Shown here piece by piece: positions 17,520 through 26,473 of a DNA stretch of 64,000 nt. This stretch comes from Peterkaempfera bronchialis (GTDB lineage: Bacteria > Actinomycetota > Actinomycetes > Streptomycetales > Streptomycetaceae). Numbering within the stretch: position 1 is the stretch's first letter; every line of letters starts with the position of its first letter. The notes under the pieces are model-generated. The model saw only the letters and a program-made list of their open reading frames with translations. It was not told where the DNA came from and ran no database searches. Made by a program: the position numbers and the translations under genes. The stretch lies in NCBI RefSeq assembly GCF_003258605.2, contig NZ_CP031264.1:2294001-2358000 (forward strand). Reading direction: 5' to 3'.

Positions 17520-18881
17520 ATGGACGTCACGGACGCATCCGGCGCCGAGCGCGCCTCCAGCGCGCCCTCCACAGCGCTGCTCACCGACCGCTATGAGCTC
17601 ACCATGGTGCAGGCCGCGCTGCGCAGCGGCGCCGCGCACCGCCGCTCGGTCTTCGAGGTCTTCACCCGGCGCCTGCCCGAGGGCCGACGCTACGGCGTGG
17701 TCGGCGGCACCGGCCGGGTGCTGGACGCCATCGAGTCCTTCCGCTTCGACGGGGCCCGGCTGGACTGGCTCTCCGACCAGGGCGTGGTCGACGACGCCAC
17801 GCTCGGCTGGCTGGCCGACTACCGGTTCGGCGGCGACATCAGCGGCTACCCCGAGGGCCAGGTGTACTTCCCGGGCTCGCCGATCCTCACCGTGGAGGGC
17901 AGCTTCGCCGAGGCGGTGGTCCTGGAGACGGTGGTGCTCTCCATCCTCAACCACGACTCGGCGGTGGCCGCCGCGGCCTCCCGGATGACCGCCGCCGCCG
18001 GGGAGCGCCCCTGCATCGAGATGGGCGCGCGCCGCACCCATGAGTACGCGGCCCCGGCCGCCGCCCGGGCCGCCCATATCGCGGGCTTCGCCTCCACCTC
18101 CGACCTGGAGGCGGGCTTCCGGTACGGCATCCCCACCGGCGGCACCAGCGCCCACGCCTTCACCCTGCTGCACGACACCGAGCGGGACGCCTTCACCGCC
18201 CAGGTGGTCTCCATGGGCCGGGGCACGACCCTGCTGGTGGACACCTACGACCTGGCCGAGGCGGTGCGTACCGCCGTCGACGTGGCCGGGCCGTCGCTCG
18301 GCGCCGTCCGCATCGACTCCGGCGACCTGCTGATGCTCGCCCACCGGGTGCGCCGCCAGCTGGACGAGCTGGGCGCCAAGGAGACCCGCATCCTGGTCAC
18401 CTCCGACCTGGACGAGTACGCCATCGCCGCACTCGCCGCCGCTCCGGTGGACGCCTACGGGGTGGGCACCTCGCTGGTCACCGGCAGCGGGCACCCGACC
18501 TGCTCCATGGTCTACAAGCTGGTCGCCCGCGCCTCCTCGGACGAGCCCGACGCCCCGCTGCTGCCGGTCGCCAAGCGGTCGGCGGGCGCCAAGACCAGCC
18601 GGGGCGGCCGCAAGTGGGCGGCGCGGCGGCTGGACGCGGACGGCATCGCCGAGGCCGAGGTGGTCGGTACCGGGCCGGTCCCGCACGACCTGGCCGACCG
18701 GGTGGTCCAGGTGCCGCTGGTGCGCGGCGGGGAGGTGGTGGGGCGGGAGCCGCTGGCGGTCGCCCGGGCGCGGCACGCCGCCGTACGCGCGCAGTTGCCG
18801 CTGTCGGCGACCCAGCTCTCCCGGGGCGAGCCGGTGCTGCCCACCGAGCTGGTGTCCCGGTCGGGGCACGCGGGAGGGTGA
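17520..18881 (+). CDS. pncB: Nicotinate phosphoribosyltransferase
   Basis: 453-residue enzyme that joins nicotinate and PRPP to give NaMN in NAD salvage. It has LLTDRYELTMVQAAL at the N-terminus, FEVFTRRLPEGRRYGVVGG, the active-site EMGARRTHE, FASTSDLEAG, AVRIDSGDLLML and GVGTSLVTGS, which bind the phosphoribosyl group. The ATG has no close ribosome site, but TAGCAT lies eight bases upstream, so a leaderless message is possible. Nicotinamidase follows 168 bases downstream on the same strand, making a two-step nicotinamide salvage pair. Confidence 0.94.
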   Translation: MDVTDASGAERASSAPSTALLTDRYELTMVQAALRSGAAHRRSVFEVFTRRLPEGRRYGVVGGTGRVLDAIESFRFDGARLDWLSDQGVVDDATLGWLADYRFGGDISGYPEGQVYFPGSPILTVEGSFAEAVVLETVVLSILNHDSAVAAAASRMTAAAGERPCIEMGARRTHEYAAPAAARAAHIAGFASTSDLEAGFRYGIPTGGTSAHAFTLLHDTERDAFTAQVVSMGRGTTLLVDTYDLAEAVRTAVDVAGPSLGAVRIDSGDLLMLAHRVRRQLDELGAKETRILVTSDLDEYAIAALAAAPVDAYGVGTSLVTGSGHPTCSMVYKLVARASSDEPDAPLLPVAKRSAGAKTSRGGRKWAARRLDADGIAEAEVVGTGPVPHDLADRVVQVPLVRGGEVVGREPLAVARARHAAVRAQLPLSATQLSRGEPVLPTELVSRSGHAGG

Positions 18882-19049
18882 AGGGGCAGGGAGGGTGAAG
18901 GGGCCGGGGCCTGCGGGGGCTGCGGGGCGTGGAGATGGCAGGTGCACACCCCTCCCGTCGGCGGTCCGGGCTGCCTACGCTCTACCTCATCCCGATCCCA
19001 CCAGGACCATCCGCCGACCCTTCGACCCAGCTTCGTAAGCGAGGACCCC

Positions 19050-19643
19050 ATGCACCGGGCACTGATCGTCGTCGATGTGCAGAACGACTTCTGCGAGGGC
19101 GGCAGCCTCGCCGTCGCCGGCGGTGCCGAGGTGGCCGCAGCCATCACCGACCTGGTCGCGGTGAGCGCGGCGGGCTACGCCCATGTCGTCGCCACCCGTG
19201 ACAGCCACCTCGACCCGGGCGACCACTTCTCCGACCACCCCGACTATGTGCACAGCTGGCCCGCCCACTGCGTGGCAGGCACCGAGGGGGTGGGCTTCCA
19301 CCCCAACTTCGCCCCTGCGGTGATCTCGGGCGCGGTGGAGGCCGTCTTCGACAAGGGCGCCCACGCGGCCGCGTACAGCGGCTTCGAGGGGGTGGACGAG
19401 AACGGCGTGTCGCTGGCCGTCTGGCTCCGTTCCCGGTCGGTCGGGGAGGTGGACGTGGTCGGCATCGCCACCGACCACTGCGTACGGGCCACCGCCCTGG
19501 ACGCCGCCCGGGAGGGGTTCCGCACCCGGGTGCTGCTGGACCTGACGGCGGGCGTCGCCAAGGAGACCACCGAGCGCGCCCTGGAGCAGATGTACGCCGC
19601 CGGGATCGCCCTCACCGGCACGCCGGTGGTGCTCGCCACCTGA
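19050..19643 (+). CDS. pncA: Nicotinamidase (isochorismatase family)
   Basis: 197-residue hydrolase converting nicotinamide to nicotinate. The catalytic triad is visible: Asp9 in LIVVDVQNDF, Lys near 101 in VFDKGAH and the nucleophilic Cys near 144 in GIATDHCVRAT. The metal-binding segment ATRDSHLDPGDHFSDH is present. ATG 19050 follows GCGAGGA. It provides the substrate for PncB upstream. Its stop codon is part of a terminator hairpin shared with the convergent multicopper oxidase gene. Confidence 0.94.
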   Translation: MHRALIVVDVQNDFCEGGSLAVAGGAEVAAAITDLVAVSAAGYAHVVATRDSHLDPGDHFSDHPDYVHSWPAHCVAGTEGVGFHPNFAPAVISGAVEAVFDKGAHAAAYSGFEGVDENGVSLAVWLRSRSVGEVDVVGIATDHCVRATALDAAREGFRTRVLLDLTAGVAKETTERALEQMYAAGIALTGTPVVLAT

Positions 19644-19667
19644 AGGTCAGGCCGGTCTGACCTTCAG
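19640..19667. terminator. Terminator built from two overlapping gene ends
   Basis: Perfect 11-bp inverted repeat (CTGAAGGTCAG with CTGACCTTCAG, loop GCCGGT). It includes the pncA stop (19641-19643) and the multicopper oxidase stop (19647-19649), so both convergent genes end inside the same stem. Confidence 0.75.
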
Positions 19668-21137
19668 GGACGTCATCATCCCCAGATCCTCGTGCTCGGC
19701 CATATGGCAGTGCAGCATGTAGAGGTAGGTGTCCGAGGCGTAGTCGGTGAACCGCATCGCGATCCGCACGGTGGCCCCTCGGCGGACCTCCACGGTGTCG
19801 CGCCAGCCGAGGTCGACGCCCCGGGGCGCCACGCCGTTCACCGAGACCAGCTGGAACGGCACGTCGTGGACATGGAAGGAGTGGTCCCGTGGCGACCGGT
19901 TGACCACCTCCCACAGCTCCAGCTCGTCCTTGCGCACCTCGATGACATTGCGGTCCATCGCGCTCATGGTGGTGCCCGAGACGCCGTCGATCCCCAGCAG
20001 ACCGCCCCGCTCGGTGAGGGTGATGACGCGCGGCCGGAGCCCCGAGACGTCATAGCGGGAGATGGTGTTCAGCCAGGACGGCAGCGGGCGCAGCTTGGCG
20101 CGCTCCGGGCCCGGCAGCACCCGCAGAAGGGGCTGCCGGCTGTCCCGGTTGCGGCCCACCGTGGTCCGTACGGCCGCCTCCAGGGTGATCCCGTCGGTCG
20201 CGACATCGGCCACCACCTCGGCCCGGCAGCCCGCCGGCAGCCGCACCGCGTCGACCTCCGTGGGGCTGGGGAGCAGGGCCGACTCGGTGGCCACCTGCAC
20301 CAGGGGGCGGCGGTCGGTACGGCGGACCGCGAGGACCTCCGAGAGCGAGGCGTTGAGCAGCCGCACCCGGCCCCTGGTGGCGGTGAAGGTCGGCGGGTCG
20401 CGGTCCACGGCGACGCCGTTGACCAGCAGGGGGAAGGACACATCGCGGGCGGCGAAGCCGTCGGAGTCGTACTTGATGGCGCCGCGCCGGTCCACGGCCA
20501 CGCTCTGCACGATCACCGGGATGTCGTCGATGCCGTACTCGCCCGGCAGGCCGGAGGACGCGGACGCCGACGCCGACGCGGCGTCGTCGACGATCAGCAT
20601 CCCGGCGAGGCCCCAGGAGATCTGCCGGGCGGTCCTGCCCATGGTGTGCGGGTGGTACCAGAGCGTGGCGGCCTGCTGCTTGACGGTGAACTCCGGGTTC
20701 CAGGACTGTCCTGGGGCGATGGCCGAGTGCACACCGCCGTCGTCCTCGGGCGGCACATGGGCGCCGTGCCAGTGCACCGCCAGGTCCTCGTCCAGGCCGT
20801 TGGCGACCTCGAACCGGACGCGCTGCCCGTCGCTCACCCGGATGGTCGGCCCGAGGTAGGAGCCGTTGAACCCGGCGCTGCGGCCGGTCACCCCCGGCAG
20901 CACCTCATGGGTGCCGAACGCGGCCCGCAGCGGGAAGACCAGGACGCCGTCGCGCAGGGTCGGCACCAGCAGTTCGGGTAGCGGGAGCCGGGTCGCGGCG
21001 GCTGCGGAGCCCCTCGGCAGGGCGATCCCGGTGGCACCGGCCACGGCGGCGGCGGTGGTGGCCAGTCCGGCGAGGAAGCGCCGCCGGGAGATGCCCGGCC
21101 TTCCGAGGCGGAGGGCCGGTGGAGCGATGTCGTCCAT
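19647..21137 (-). CDS. Multicopper oxidase (Tat-exported, CotA/laccase-like)
   Basis: 496-residue three-cupredoxin oxidase. The Tat signal is SRRRFLAGLATTAAAVAGATG near residues 18-40. Copper motifs are AVHWHGAHVPP, LWYHPHTMG, HSFHVHDVPF and the C-terminal LHCHMAEHEDLGMM, which supplies type 1 and type 3 ligands plus the axial Met. It should oxidise phenols, bilirubin-like compounds or metals outside the membrane. It is single, with no copper regulator beside it. The ATG has no clear ribosome site, and TAGCGT lies close upstream, so it could be leaderless. Confidence 0.92.
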   Translation of the reverse strand: MDDIAPPALRLGRPGISRRRFLAGLATTAAAVAGATGIALPRGSAAAATRLPLPELLVPTLRDGVLVFPLRAAFGTHEVLPGVTGRSAGFNGSYLGPTIRVSDGQRVRFEVANGLDEDLAVHWHGAHVPPEDDGGVHSAIAPGQSWNPEFTVKQQAATLWYHPHTMGRTARQISWGLAGMLIVDDAASASASASSGLPGEYGIDDIPVIVQSVAVDRRGAIKYDSDGFAARDVSFPLLVNGVAVDRDPPTFTATRGRVRLLNASLSEVLAVRRTDRRPLVQVATESALLPSPTEVDAVRLPAGCRAEVVADVATDGITLEAAVRTTVGRNRDSRQPLLRVLPGPERAKLRPLPSWLNTISRYDVSGLRPRVITLTERGGLLGIDGVSGTTMSAMDRNVIEVRKDELELWEVVNRSPRDHSFHVHDVPFQLVSVNGVAPRGVDLGWRDTVEVRRGATVRIAMRFTDYASDTYLYMLHCHMAEHEDLGMMTSLKVRPA

Positions 21138-21236
21138 AACCGTGGACGCTAACCCGCTGATTCATGTGATTAACGGACTCTGGTGGGGGTCCACTCGATC
21201 AGTCCCGCCATCATGGGCCGCCGTCATGACCGGTCG

Positions 21237-22226
21237 TCACCCAGGCAGCACCATCAGCGGTACCGGGTCGACCCCGCCCGCCGCCAGAGCCTCCCGCACC
21301 TCGCGCTCCACCGCCTCCGGCTCGGCCTCCAGCCGCTCCGACGCCAGGTACACCACCCGCACCCCCAGGTACTCCATCCGGTGCTGGCAGCCGCGCACCC
21401 ACGCCGACTCCCCCTCGCTCACACACCGGGCATCAGAATCCAGCTCCAGCGCGACCGCCTGCTCCGGCCAGAAGGCGTCCGGCAGCGCCACAAATGTGCC
21501 ACCCCGCATCCGCAGCTCCGGCCCGAACTCGGGCGCCGGCAGCAGCCAGGTGTCCAGCAGATCCGCCAACCGCTGCCGGGCGCCCTCCCGGGCGGCGGTC
21601 AGCACCTCGTCCAGCGCAGCCCGCACCGGCGCCACCTCCAGCAGGCCCGCCGCGCGCAACTCCCCCACCAGCTCACGCACCGGGCAGCCCCGGTCCACCA
21701 CCGCCTCCCGCAGCAGCTCCCGGGCGGCCCCCGGCCCGGTCGGTGCGGCCAGCGCGTCCGCCACCGCCCGCGCCATCGGCGCACACGCCAGACCGCGCAC
21801 CAGCCGGGACTCCAGCGAGCGGTCGGTACGCACGATGCGCACCTCACCCGCGTCCCGCAACCGCCGCTGCGCCGGCACCAGCACATCCACCCCGGACACC
21901 GCCGGCAGCCGGGGCACCGAGGCGAAGCCGTACAGCGCCAGGGCCGCCGCCCCGGTGAGCGCGGGTGCGCCGCGCCGCCCCACCAGGCCGTTCTGCGCCG
22001 CATAGAGCAGCGCCGCCCACAGCCGCTGCTCGGGCGTCGGTGTGCCGGGCTGGAGCAGGAAGACCCGGGGCAGGATCCGCTGCCACGGCCCGCCGTGGCG
22101 GCAGTGCTCGGTGACGGTACGGGCCGGCACCCCACGGGCCCGCAGCTGACTTGCCGTCACCACGTTGTGCTGCGCCTGGGCGAGCTGGTCGAGGGAGGGC
22201 GTCGAGAAGGGGATCTGGTAGCTCAT
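21237..22226 (-). CDS. AbiEi-like winged-helix protein (type IV TA antitoxin domain), orphan
   Basis: 329 residues. The N-terminus (NVVTASQLRARGVPARTVTEHCRHGGPWQRILPRVFLL) is the winged-helix start of AbiEi-family antitoxins and related regulators. The middle is a helical domain, and the end (FWPEQAVALELDSDARC to VVYLASERL) resembles the degenerate Vsr/DUF559 endonuclease-like fold often fused to it. No AbiEii nucleotidyltransferase toxin gene is adjacent, so it is an orphan. It follows the type VII cluster on the same strand. Its biochemical role is unknown. Confidence 0.65.
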   Translation of the reverse strand: MSYQIPFSTPSLDQLAQAQHNVVTASQLRARGVPARTVTEHCRHGGPWQRILPRVFLLQPGTPTPEQRLWAALLYAAQNGLVGRRGAPALTGAAALALYGFASVPRLPAVSGVDVLVPAQRRLRDAGEVRIVRTDRSLESRLVRGLACAPMARAVADALAAPTGPGAARELLREAVVDRGCPVRELVGELRAAGLLEVAPVRAALDEVLTAAREGARQRLADLLDTWLLPAPEFGPELRMRGGTFVALPDAFWPEQAVALELDSDARCVSEGESAWVRGCQHRMEYLGVRVVYLASERLEAEPEAVEREVREALAAGGVDPVPLMVLPG

Positions 22227-22409
22227 GGCCCCACGATCCCCGGCCGCCGCCGACGGCTACCCGCAACCCGGCCCCTGTTACAGACCCGTCGCCGATTCAG
22301 GACACCGCCGCACTAAAGTCCGCCTACCCTCACCCGAACAGCCCACGAACGCAGCCCCCTTGCCCTCACTCGTTCAGGGGAACCCGACGTGAGGCGCGGC
22401 GCCGACCGC

Positions 22410-23714
22410 CTACTGCTGGTACGGGTTGCTCTGCTGATACGGCGGGTACCCGCCGCCGCGCCGCCTCCTCACCACCACCACGACCACCAGCACCACCGCC
22501 ACGACGACCCCGGCCCCGAGCACCACCACCCACACCGGCACCCCGCCGCCACCCGCCGAGCCCGCCGCCTCCCCCGCCGCCGAGTCCCCACCCCCCGGCA
22601 CCGCCGCCACCGTGGCCGGCGCCTGCGCCTCGGCCCTCCCCAGCAACGGGTTCTCCTTCGGCCCGGCCGGGATCTCCATCGTCAGCGCCCGCCGGGGACT
22701 CGCGATCCCATACCCATACCGGTCATTGGGCACCCGGCTCCCATCAGGCGGCGCCACCGCCGACCTGATCAGCCGATTGACCACCTGCCCAGCGGAGAGG
22801 TCGGGGTACCTGGACCGTACGAGCGCGGCGATGGCGGAGACATACGCCGTGGCATCGGAGGTGCCGCTTCCGGTGCTGTATGCGGACGGGTCGGCATTGC
22901 TCGCGTCCCGGATCTGCACCCCCGGGGCGACGAGAGTGATCTCCGGGCCCGTGTCCGACTTCTCCCAGACCTTGCCATCCACGTCGACGGCACCGACCGC
23001 GATGACTCCGGGGAAGGCGGCAGGGTAGCCCACCCTGTCCACTCCGATGTTGCCGGTTGCTGCCACAAGCACGACATCGTGGTCCACCGCGTACCTGACC
23101 GCCGACCGGACCTCGGACACGTGTGCCTGAGCTCCGCCGATCGACATGTTGATGACCTTGGCACCGTGGTCCACCGCATAGCGGATCGCGTCAGCCACCC
23201 GCGTCTCCCCCGGGGGGAAGTCCAGTTTGTCGGCAGCAAGACGGAGCTTCACCGGAAGGATCTTGGCCTCCGGGGCAAGGCCCATGACACCGTCCAGCCT
23301 CCCCGGACCATGGCCGTGCCCCACAATCAGGCTGGCCATCGCGGTACCGTGGCCGATCTCATCGGTTCGACCGTCCGTGGACCCACCGGAGAAGTCTGCA
23401 CCGGGGAGGATCTGACCGGTGAGGTCCTGATGCGCAGCCAGGACTCCGGTGTCGATCAGCCCGATGGTCACACCACCGCCCTTGGTGATGGGCCATACGT
23501 CCTGGGGCGCGTTGTACTTGATCAATGGCCACTGGGCGTCGCGTTCCCGGTCAGCCGAAGCACTCCCTGCGCCACCCCCCAGCGCGAGGCATGTAGCGGC
23601 AGCCGCCGCTGCGACGCGGCCCAGAGCCCTGACTCTCACCCTCGACACCTCGTTCGACTGTGCGGTCGCTTCGGAGCCCCCTGCCTGCCGCGCGACCACA
23701 TACCGGATCGTCAT
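22410..23714 (-). CDS. Type VII secretion mycosin (S8 subtilisin-like protease)
   Basis: 434-residue membrane-anchored serine protease. It has a signal peptide (about 27-53), Asp in GVTIGLIDTGV, His in EIGHGTAMASLIVG and Ser in GSGTSDATAYVSA, then a Gly/Pro-rich linker, a C-terminal transmembrane helix (VVVLGAGVVVAVVLVVVVVV) and a QQ-rich tail. This is the mycosin (MycP) layout of ESX/type VII systems. The start overlaps the upstream gene's stop (ATGA), so they are coupled. No EccB, EccC, EccD or EccE gene is present nearby. Codon choice in the centre is a little less GC-rich than the neighbours. Confidence 0.85.
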   Translation of the reverse strand: MTIRYVVARQAGGSEATAQSNEVSRVRVRALGRVAAAAAATCLALGGGAGSASADRERDAQWPLIKYNAPQDVWPITKGGGVTIGLIDTGVLAAHQDLTGQILPGADFSGGSTDGRTDEIGHGTAMASLIVGHGHGPGRLDGVMGLAPEAKILPVKLRLAADKLDFPPGETRVADAIRYAVDHGAKVINMSIGGAQAHVSEVRSAVRYAVDHDVVLVAATGNIGVDRVGYPAAFPGVIAVGAVDVDGKVWEKSDTGPEITLVAPGVQIRDASNADPSAYSTGSGTSDATAYVSAIAALVRSRYPDLSAGQVVNRLIRSAVAPPDGSRVPNDRYGYGIASPRRALTMEIPAGPKENPLLGRAEAQAPATVAAVPGGGDSAAGEAAGSAGGGGVPVWVVVLGAGVVVAVVLVVVVVVRRRRGGGYPPYQQSNPYQQ

Positions 23715-25117
23715 TCCACCACGCCGGGATTGGGGCGCTCGCCGTCCACCCAGGTCTCCTCGTCCTCGACCAGGTAGTCCGGTCGTTCGCCCCGGCGCTC
23801 CTCGTCCTTCTTGCGGCCCCGGCTGCTCGCCCCGCCGAAGGGCTGCCCCAGCCGGGACCTGCTGCCGATTCCGGTTCCGCCTTCGGTGAAGACGCCGCTG
23901 CTGCCACTGCGCGTGCTCTCACCGATGATTCCGCCGGACCGCCGGGCTGAGCCGCTACCGCGCCGTGCCGACTCTCGGGCTCCCGCTCCGAGACCGCCCC
24001 CGGTACCGACGCCGCCCGCCGCGTGCTCCCCGCCCTGACGCATCGAACCTTCGCCGATGACGCTGCCTCCCATGGCAGATCGTGAACGGCCTGCACCCTC
24101 GCCGGAACGGCCGACATCGCCGCTGCCCGCGCGTCCACGGCCGACACCGGGTGCCGACCCTGCTGCCGGGTATGCGCCGCCGACCGGTCCACCGCCCGTG
24201 GCAGGGATGCCCCCGCCGATGCCATGGGAAGCCGGGCTGCCCCCGCCCGGCAGCACTCCCCCGGTCGTCGGCACTCGGGTGCCACCGGCGATGCCGCCGA
24301 CGGAGCCGTCGAGGCCGGTCCCTGCTCCCGCCCCCGGCGACGCGGGCACGGAGGTGGCCGCTACCGCAGTACCGCCGTGGATCGCCGCATCCGTCACGAT
24401 CCGGGAGGAATCCGTGGCTGCGCCGGGGCTACCGGCCGTGGCAGTGCTACGGCTCCGGCGCGCGTTGCCGGAACCGCTGCTGCCGCCAGCCGCCGCACTG
24501 ATTCCGCCGAGGCCCGCTCCGACAATGGCGCCACTGATGGCTCCGGCGCCCGTGGGGTCCGGTGCAGGCGGTGGCCACTCCTCGTCCTTCTCACCCCACG
24601 AGCCTGCCGCCGGCGGATTCAGGATGGCTGCCGACGCCTGGTAGCGCCTGGCCAGGGTCTGCATGATGGCGACGGCCCGCTGTTTGCGGGAGTCGGCCTC
24701 GCTCTGACGGGTGTCCGCGTCGTCCGCGCCGAACAGCCCCGAGACCTTGTCGTCGACCCAGTCGGTGGTGCGGTCCCAGGCTGACGGTTCGTCGGGCATG
24801 GCTGCTTTGGCCTCGTCGATGGAGTCGGCGACGATCTCCAGGGTCACTGCGGTGTCGTTGGCGTATTCGGCGGTGTTGTTGACGCTGTTGGCCAGCTTGG
24901 TCATGCGGGTGTAGAAGGCGTCACTGGCCTGGCCCTCCCAGTCGGTGGTGGCCTGGCCCGAGTAGGACTGGAGGGCGGTGCGGATGCCCTTGAGGGTGTC
25001 GTAGGTCCGGCGCCAGGGGTCGGCGGCCTTCATGATGTCGCCGGAGTTGAGGGAGTCGACCATGCGTTTCAGTTCGCCGTGGCTGTACTGGCCGAAGTCG
25101 GTCGTCGCCTCATCCAT
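23711..25117 (-). CDS. WXG100-like domain protein with Gly-rich tail, putative type VII substrate
   Basis: 468 residues. Residues 1-125 form a helical hairpin with the WXG-type turn ATTDWEGQASDAFYTRM. Residues 130-165 are linker helices. From about 180 to the end it is Gly/Ala/Ser-rich low complexity without a recognisable toxin domain, ending in a charged RKKDEERRGERPDY segment. It probably is a secreted or cell-surface ESX-type substrate. It sits between a small partner-like gene and the mycosin, overlapping the latter by four bases. GGAGGG precedes the ATG well. Confidence 0.75.
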   Translation of the reverse strand: MDEATTDFGQYSHGELKRMVDSLNSGDIMKAADPWRRTYDTLKGIRTALQSYSGQATTDWEGQASDAFYTRMTKLANSVNNTAEYANDTAVTLEIVADSIDEAKAAMPDEPSAWDRTTDWVDDKVSGLFGADDADTRQSEADSRKQRAVAIMQTLARRYQASAAILNPPAAGSWGEKDEEWPPPAPDPTGAGAISGAIVGAGLGGISAAAGGSSGSGNARRSRSTATAGSPGAATDSSRIVTDAAIHGGTAVAATSVPASPGAGAGTGLDGSVGGIAGGTRVPTTGGVLPGGGSPASHGIGGGIPATGGGPVGGAYPAAGSAPGVGRGRAGSGDVGRSGEGAGRSRSAMGGSVIGEGSMRQGGEHAAGGVGTGGGLGAGARESARRGSGSARRSGGIIGESTRSGSSGVFTEGGTGIGSRSRLGQPFGGASSRGRKKDEERRGERPDYLVEDEETWVDGERPNPGVVE

Positions 25118-25147
25118 GGTGGCCCTCCCCGGTCTGCCCGGTCCCCG

Positions 25148-25588
25148 TCACCACTTCTCGCTCTTCTCCACCTCGGAACGGCTCGGCGGGCCTGGCGGGC
25201 TCGGCTGCGCCGGGGTGTTCGCGGCGCCGGGGTGGAGGGCGGCGGCCGTGCCGTGCTCCTGGTCGCCGTAGTTGCGGGCCGTGGCGTCGGCGTTCTGCTG
25301 GGCCTCGTCCAACGCCTGGTGGAGGACGTCGAGGACGTCGCGCAGCGAGTCGCGCATCACGCCGTACTTCTCGTCCAGCTGCCGCGCCTCGGCGAAGGGC
25401 CCGAAGCTGCCCGACGCCACGCCGGTGCCGGCGTGCGTCCTGCTGCCGTCGGCGCCTGCCTCGAACTCCGAGAGCAGTCCCCGGACCTTCCTCGCGAACT
25501 CCTGGAGGTTCTCCATCTGGACCTGGTAGCCCGAACCGGCCACGGCCTGCCTCCCCCTCGGCCTTCTGGCGACATGCGGAGCACTCAT
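25148..25588 (-). CDS. Small helical type VII-associated protein
   Basis: 146 residues, with a basic N-terminus, helices at 22-42 (ENLQEFARKVRGLLSEFEAG) and 65-115 (EKYGVMRDSLRDVLDVLHQALDEA), and a Pro-rich C-terminal tail. The size, all-helical hairpin and position directly before the WXG-like gene (30 bases) suggest an ESX substrate partner, although the WXG turn itself is absent. ATG 25588 is the best start. It heads the three-gene cluster; a CGGTT-TG-AACCG palindrome lies about 20 bases upstream. Confidence 0.65.
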   Translation of the reverse strand: MSAPHVARRPRGRQAVAGSGYQVQMENLQEFARKVRGLLSEFEAGADGSRTHAGTGVASGSFGPFAEARQLDEKYGVMRDSLRDVLDVLHQALDEAQQNADATARNYGDQEHGTAAALHPGAANTPAQPSPPGPPSRSEVEKSEKW

Positions 25589-25666
25589 GTCTAACACAGC
25601 GTCGGCCCGGTTTGAACCGAACCTCACCCGTATCGGTCATGCCCCGGCCGGTCATGCCCCGGCCGG

Positions 25667-26392
25667 TCAGTGGCGCTGGGCGGCGGCCAGGGCGCGGCGG
25701 CAGAGGGAGTCGGCGTGGCGGGTGGTCTCGGGGAGGCGGTAGCGCGGGGTGAGGTGGAGGGTGTGGGCGCAGGCGTGGTCGAGGGAGACGGCGTGGCCGG
25801 TGGAGACGAAGACGGGTTTGACGCCGGTGCGGGTGCGGAGGGCTCGGCCGACGTCCTCGCCCGCGTCGAGCAGCGGGCTGCGGTCGCCCCGGGTGGGGCC
25901 GGGGGGCTGGTGGGTGAAGGTGAAGGGGGTCTTGGCGACGCCGAAGGCGGGGATGCCGGTGGTCAGGCCGAGGTGGCTGGCCAGGCCGAGGCGGCGGGGG
26001 TGGGCGATGCCGTAGCCGTCGCAGACGATGAGGCCGGGGCGGGTGGTGAGGCGGTCCAGGGCGTCCAGGACGGCGGGGAGTTCGCGGAAGGCGAGCAGGC
26101 CGGGGATGTACGGGAAGGCGATGCGGCCGACGGCGGTGGCCTGGTCGACCACCTGGAGGGTGGCGACGTCGAGGACCACGGCGGCGGCGGCCACCAGGTC
26201 GCGCTGCTCGTCGTAGGCGACGTCCACGCCGGCGACGGTGCCGCCGTCCTCGACGGCGGGGCCGGGGCCGATGCGGTCGACGAGTGGGCGGAGCCGCTGC
26301 TGTTCGGCGACGGCCTCGGCCTCGGTGCGGGGCCGGTGGGGCCTGCGGGGCCGGTCAGGGGTCGGGGGCGCTGCCGGGTCGGAGGGGGTCAC
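25667..26392 (-). CDS. nfi: Endonuclease V
   Basis: 241-residue repair nuclease that nicks DNA (or RNA) one base 3' to deoxyinosine. It shows VAGVDVAYD with the first catalytic Asp, IPGLLAFRELPAVLDAL, VCDGYGIAHPRRLGLASHLG with the second, GVAKT and STGHAVSLDHA. The first 25 residues are Pro/Arg-rich and poorly conserved, so the GTG start at 26392 is uncertain. Just past the stop, two direct copies of GGTCATGCCCCGGCC lie in the spacer before the type VII gene. Confidence 0.93.
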   Translation of the reverse strand: MTPSDPAAPPTPDRPRRPHRPRTEAEAVAEQQRLRPLVDRIGPGPAVEDGGTVAGVDVAYDEQRDLVAAAAVVLDVATLQVVDQATAVGRIAFPYIPGLLAFRELPAVLDALDRLTTRPGLIVCDGYGIAHPRRLGLASHLGLTTGIPAFGVAKTPFTFTHQPPGPTRGDRSPLLDAGEDVGRALRTRTGVKPVFVSTGHAVSLDHACAHTLHLTPRYRLPETTRHADSLCRRALAAAQRH

Positions 26393-26420
26393 GGCGGCGA
26401 GGGTACCGGGGCAGCGATCC

Positions 26421-26437
26421 GCCCGCCCCGGGCGGGC
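26421..26437 (-). terminator. Probable terminator of the M6 protease gene
   Basis: GCCCGCC-CCG-GGCGGGC hairpin 37 bases after the protease stop. It is short but fully GC. Confidence 0.5.
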
Positions 26438-26473
26438 CGGAGCGGGCGGGGTCTGGGGTGAGACCGGCGGTGG

